The notes under the pieces are model-generated. The model was not told the origin of the DNA. It did no database searches and saw only the letters and a list, made by a program, of their open reading frames with translations. The translations under genes and the position numbers were made by a program. From contig JBNARI010000001.1 in NCBI GenBank assembly GCA_049718765.1, positions 62,001-126,000 on the forward strand: a DNA stretch of 64,000 nucleotides. Direction: 5' to 3'. Of the stretch, positions 62,701-64,000 are shown one piece after another; the first letter of the stretch is position 1; each line of letters starts with the position of its first letter. This DNA comes from JBNARI01 sp049718765 (GTDB lineage Bacteria; Bacillota; Sulfobacillia; DUMF01).

Positions 62701-62746
62701 TCCGCGGGTAGTCAGCTTGTTCTTGAAGGAGCTTGACCAGTTGTGA
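59730..62746 (+). pseudogene. GAF-GAF-PAS-GAF-GAF-HD-GYP sensor, broken by an amber codon and a frameshift
   Basis: One long sensor gene in three pieces. Piece 1 (ATG 59730, after GGAGGG) encodes a coiled start and two GAF domains, ending at TAG 60837-60839 exactly where a PAS domain begins (YRKLVE). The same frame continues with SSSSILVLDMTGRVLDANP, so the stop is in-frame. Piece 2 gives the PAS and a GAF domain and starts another GAF. Near 61788 the frame changes; piece 3 carries the rest of that GAF and a full HD-GYP domain (HDIGKLG, HHERWDGTGYP), ending at 62746. An inferred 7-nt loss between CGGTGC repeats would explain the frameshift. It should no longer act as a c-di-GMP phosphodiesterase unless pieces are expressed separately or the amber is read through. 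Confidence 0.85.
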
Positions 62747-64000
62747 GGAGCAAAGGATTGCCACGGGAGGTTCTCCGTGAAGGGCTGCAGCAAGTCCAGC
62801 AAAGCATGGCAAGGGCCCTCGGGATTTGGCTGGAGTTCGTTGGGCCCAACGGGGAATACATAACCGAAGTTTCCAACATGAGTGGGCTTTGCGCCATGCT
62901 CCATCACGTAGCCGCTTGTGGGGCAAAGTGCGATTCCCTGCACAAAGAGTACGCTCTGGCCGCGGCGTCGGCTGGTGAGGTTGTGACTCGCCGGTGCTAT
63001 GCGGGACTGACGTGCGTGGCGGTTCCCGTTCGCCTGTCTGGAGAAGTGGTGGCGGTAGCCGTGGGCGGAGGGATTGTGACCGGGGAAGGGTACGACGGAG
63101 ATTTGGAGGCACTTACCCGGGAGACAGGTTTGGACCCGGAAGGGCTTAGGGAAGCTTCAACCCGGGCTCCACGGATGGCCCACGAGAAGCTGAGGATGGT
63201 GATGGGCATGGTGCAGGAGGTGAGCGGCACTGTTGTACAGCTGCTCAGGGCAAAGCACGAGTACGAGGGCAGAGAGAACCAGCTCAGGGCGTTGCTTGAG
63301 TTTGGCAAGAACGTTTCGAGCAGCCTGGATGTGGCTGAGGTGGCTCGCAGGGCCCTCGAGTCGGTGCTCAGCCTGACTGGTGCGAGCAGCGGCTCCGTTA
63401 TGATGCTGAGCGAAGACTTGACAGGTACTCGCTTGTCCGAGCTGGCTGCGTCTGTGAGCTCTCCAGGCGAGGGGGACGTGGTGCCTTCGGGAGAGCTTGT
63501 GGCGGTCGTGGGGGAAAGGAGCTGCCCGGTAAGGTTCGATAGCCGGCCAGATGGTCCCACGCCCGAAGAGAGGAAGCCCGGGGTGGCATTGCCCTTGGTG
63601 GTGGGCGGACGCGTGACCGGCGTCATGACCTTGGCAGGCAAGCCCGGGGGAGCGAGCTTTGCTGACGACGAAGTGGATTTCCTGGGAACGCTGGGGACGA
63701 GCCTTGGCTTAGCCCTTGAGAACGCGCGGCTGTTCCGCACCCTTGAGTCCAGAGCTGCTATGCTGGAACGCCTCATAGACGTGGGCAGGCTTGTGAGCAG
63801 GAGCCTTGACAAAGAGACAGTGGTCAGGTCTGCTTTGGAGAGCGTGAGGGATGTGCTTGGGGCTGAGCGTTGTGCGCTGTATCTGGTGGACGAAGTCACT
63901 GGAGAGCTTGTGCTTCAAGGCAGCCTTGGCCTGCAGAGGCCCGGGTCCCTTGCCACTAGGGTGAAGGCCAGAGGCGGCATAATTGCCAAGGTTATGGGTG
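62743..64000 (+). CDS. PocR-GAF sensor protein, N-terminal part (runs off window)
   Basis: The reading frame is open to the window edge (419 codons visible). Residues about 8-100 resemble a PocR ligand-binding domain (LGIWLEFVGPNGEYITE, CAMLHHVAACGAKC, RRCYAGLTCVAVPV). A helical linker follows, then a GAF domain (about 185-320) and the start of a second (LGAERCALYLVDEVTGE). The GTG at 62743 overlaps the HD-GYP stop by 4 nt; a TTG at 62758 with GAGGAG 7 nt upstream is an equally good start. The output domain lies beyond the window; a kinase, cyclase or HD-GYP module is likely by analogy. Confidence 0.8.
   Translation, partial: MRSKGLPREVLREGLQQVQQSMARALGIWLEFVGPNGEYITEVSNMSGLCAMLHHVAACGAKCDSLHKEYALAAASAGEVVTRRCYAGLTCVAVPVRLSGEVVAVAVGGGIVTGEGYDGDLEALTRETGLDPEGLREASTRAPRMAHEKLRMVMGMVQEVSGTVVQLLRAKHEYEGRENQLRALLEFGKNVSSSLDVAEVARRALESVLSLTGASSGSVMMLSEDLTGTRLSELAASVSSPGEGDVVPSGELVAVVGERSCPVRFDSRPDGPTPEERKPGVALPLVVGGRVTGVMTLAGKPGGASFADDEVDFLGTLGTSLGLALENARLFRTLESRAAMLERLIDVGRLVSRSLDKETVVRSALESVRDVLGAERCALYLVDEVTGELVLQGSLGLQRPGSLATRVKARGGIIAKVMG

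Noticed and set aside
61955..63112. Minus-strand open frame (385 codons) opposite the HD-GYP and PocR-GAF genes
   Set aside because: The opposite strand carries clear HD-GYP and PocR motifs; the antisense translation has no recognisable domain.

Overview
The window reads as chromosomal DNA of an anaerobic, endospore-forming member of the Bacillota (Firmicutes), probably thermophilic. The evidence is: a GerA-type spore germination operon; the rapZ-yvcK-whiA cluster; cdaA-cdaR-glmM followed by a glmS ribozyme and glmS; a MinJ-like PDZ membrane protein beside a C-terminal processing protease; mazEF; and an oxygen-sensitive 2-hydroxyacyl-CoA dehydratase system. G+C is fairly high, GTG and TTG starts are common, and neighbouring genes often overlap by 4 to 50 nt. 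No rRNA, tRNA, IS element, prophage or CRISPR array was seen, and no gene-free stretch exceeds 300 nt.

Layout. 1-2 kb: the end of a WecG/TagA glycosyltransferase and a split transketolase. 2-4.8 kb: ftsE, ftsX and an EnvC/CwlO-like M23 peptidase (cell-wall hydrolysis at division or elongation). 4.8-10 kb (minus): a five-gene spore germinant receptor operon with one A, two B, one C and one small D-like subunit. 10-13.6 kb: a PHP hydrolase, rapZ, yvcK and whiA. 13.5-14.6 kb (minus): a two-gene chromate-type transporter. 14.7-19.4 kb: a 5-oxoprolinase operon (pxpA, a DUF1445 hydro-lyase, a broken NRAMP transporter and a pxpB-pxpC fusion). 19.5-29.4 kb: ctpA, a MinJ-like gene, a YibQ-like deacetylase, then uvrB-uvrA-uvrC. 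29.5-35.4 kb: c-di-AMP synthase and its regulator, glmM, the glmS ribozyme, glmS and acpS. 35.4-43.6 kb: nnr, mazEF, a class I glutamine-amidotransferase-like hydrolase, an amidohydrolase, a family-4 uracil-DNA glycosylase, tsaE-tsaB-rimI-tsaD and a PAP2 phosphatase. 43.6-50.3 kb (minus): a seven-gene operon running from a radical SAM/PDZ/DUF512-like protein through three tandem M42 aminopeptidases, a gamma-carbonic anhydrase-like protein and a short HD-GYP protein to trpS. 50.3-51.8 kb: guaB. 51.8-56.3 kb (minus): cca and a three-gene 2-hydroxyacyl-CoA dehydratase system. 56.4-59.6 kb: an ABC transporter (duplicated permease, ATPase, separate AAA-associated protein) and a tiny rubredoxin-like protein. 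59.7-64 kb: a GAF/PAS/HD-GYP sensor gene broken by an amber codon and a frameshift, then the start of a PocR-GAF sensor that runs off the window.

The most unusual items are the radical SAM/PDZ/M42 operon with its permuted domain order, the 2B+D germination operon whose candidate sigma-G promoter shares a -10 box with the divergent rapZ-operon promoter, a glmS ribozyme lying only 32 nt after glmM, and two multiply broken genes (NRAMP and the HD-GYP sensor). All family calls come from reading motifs by eye; no database search was run.
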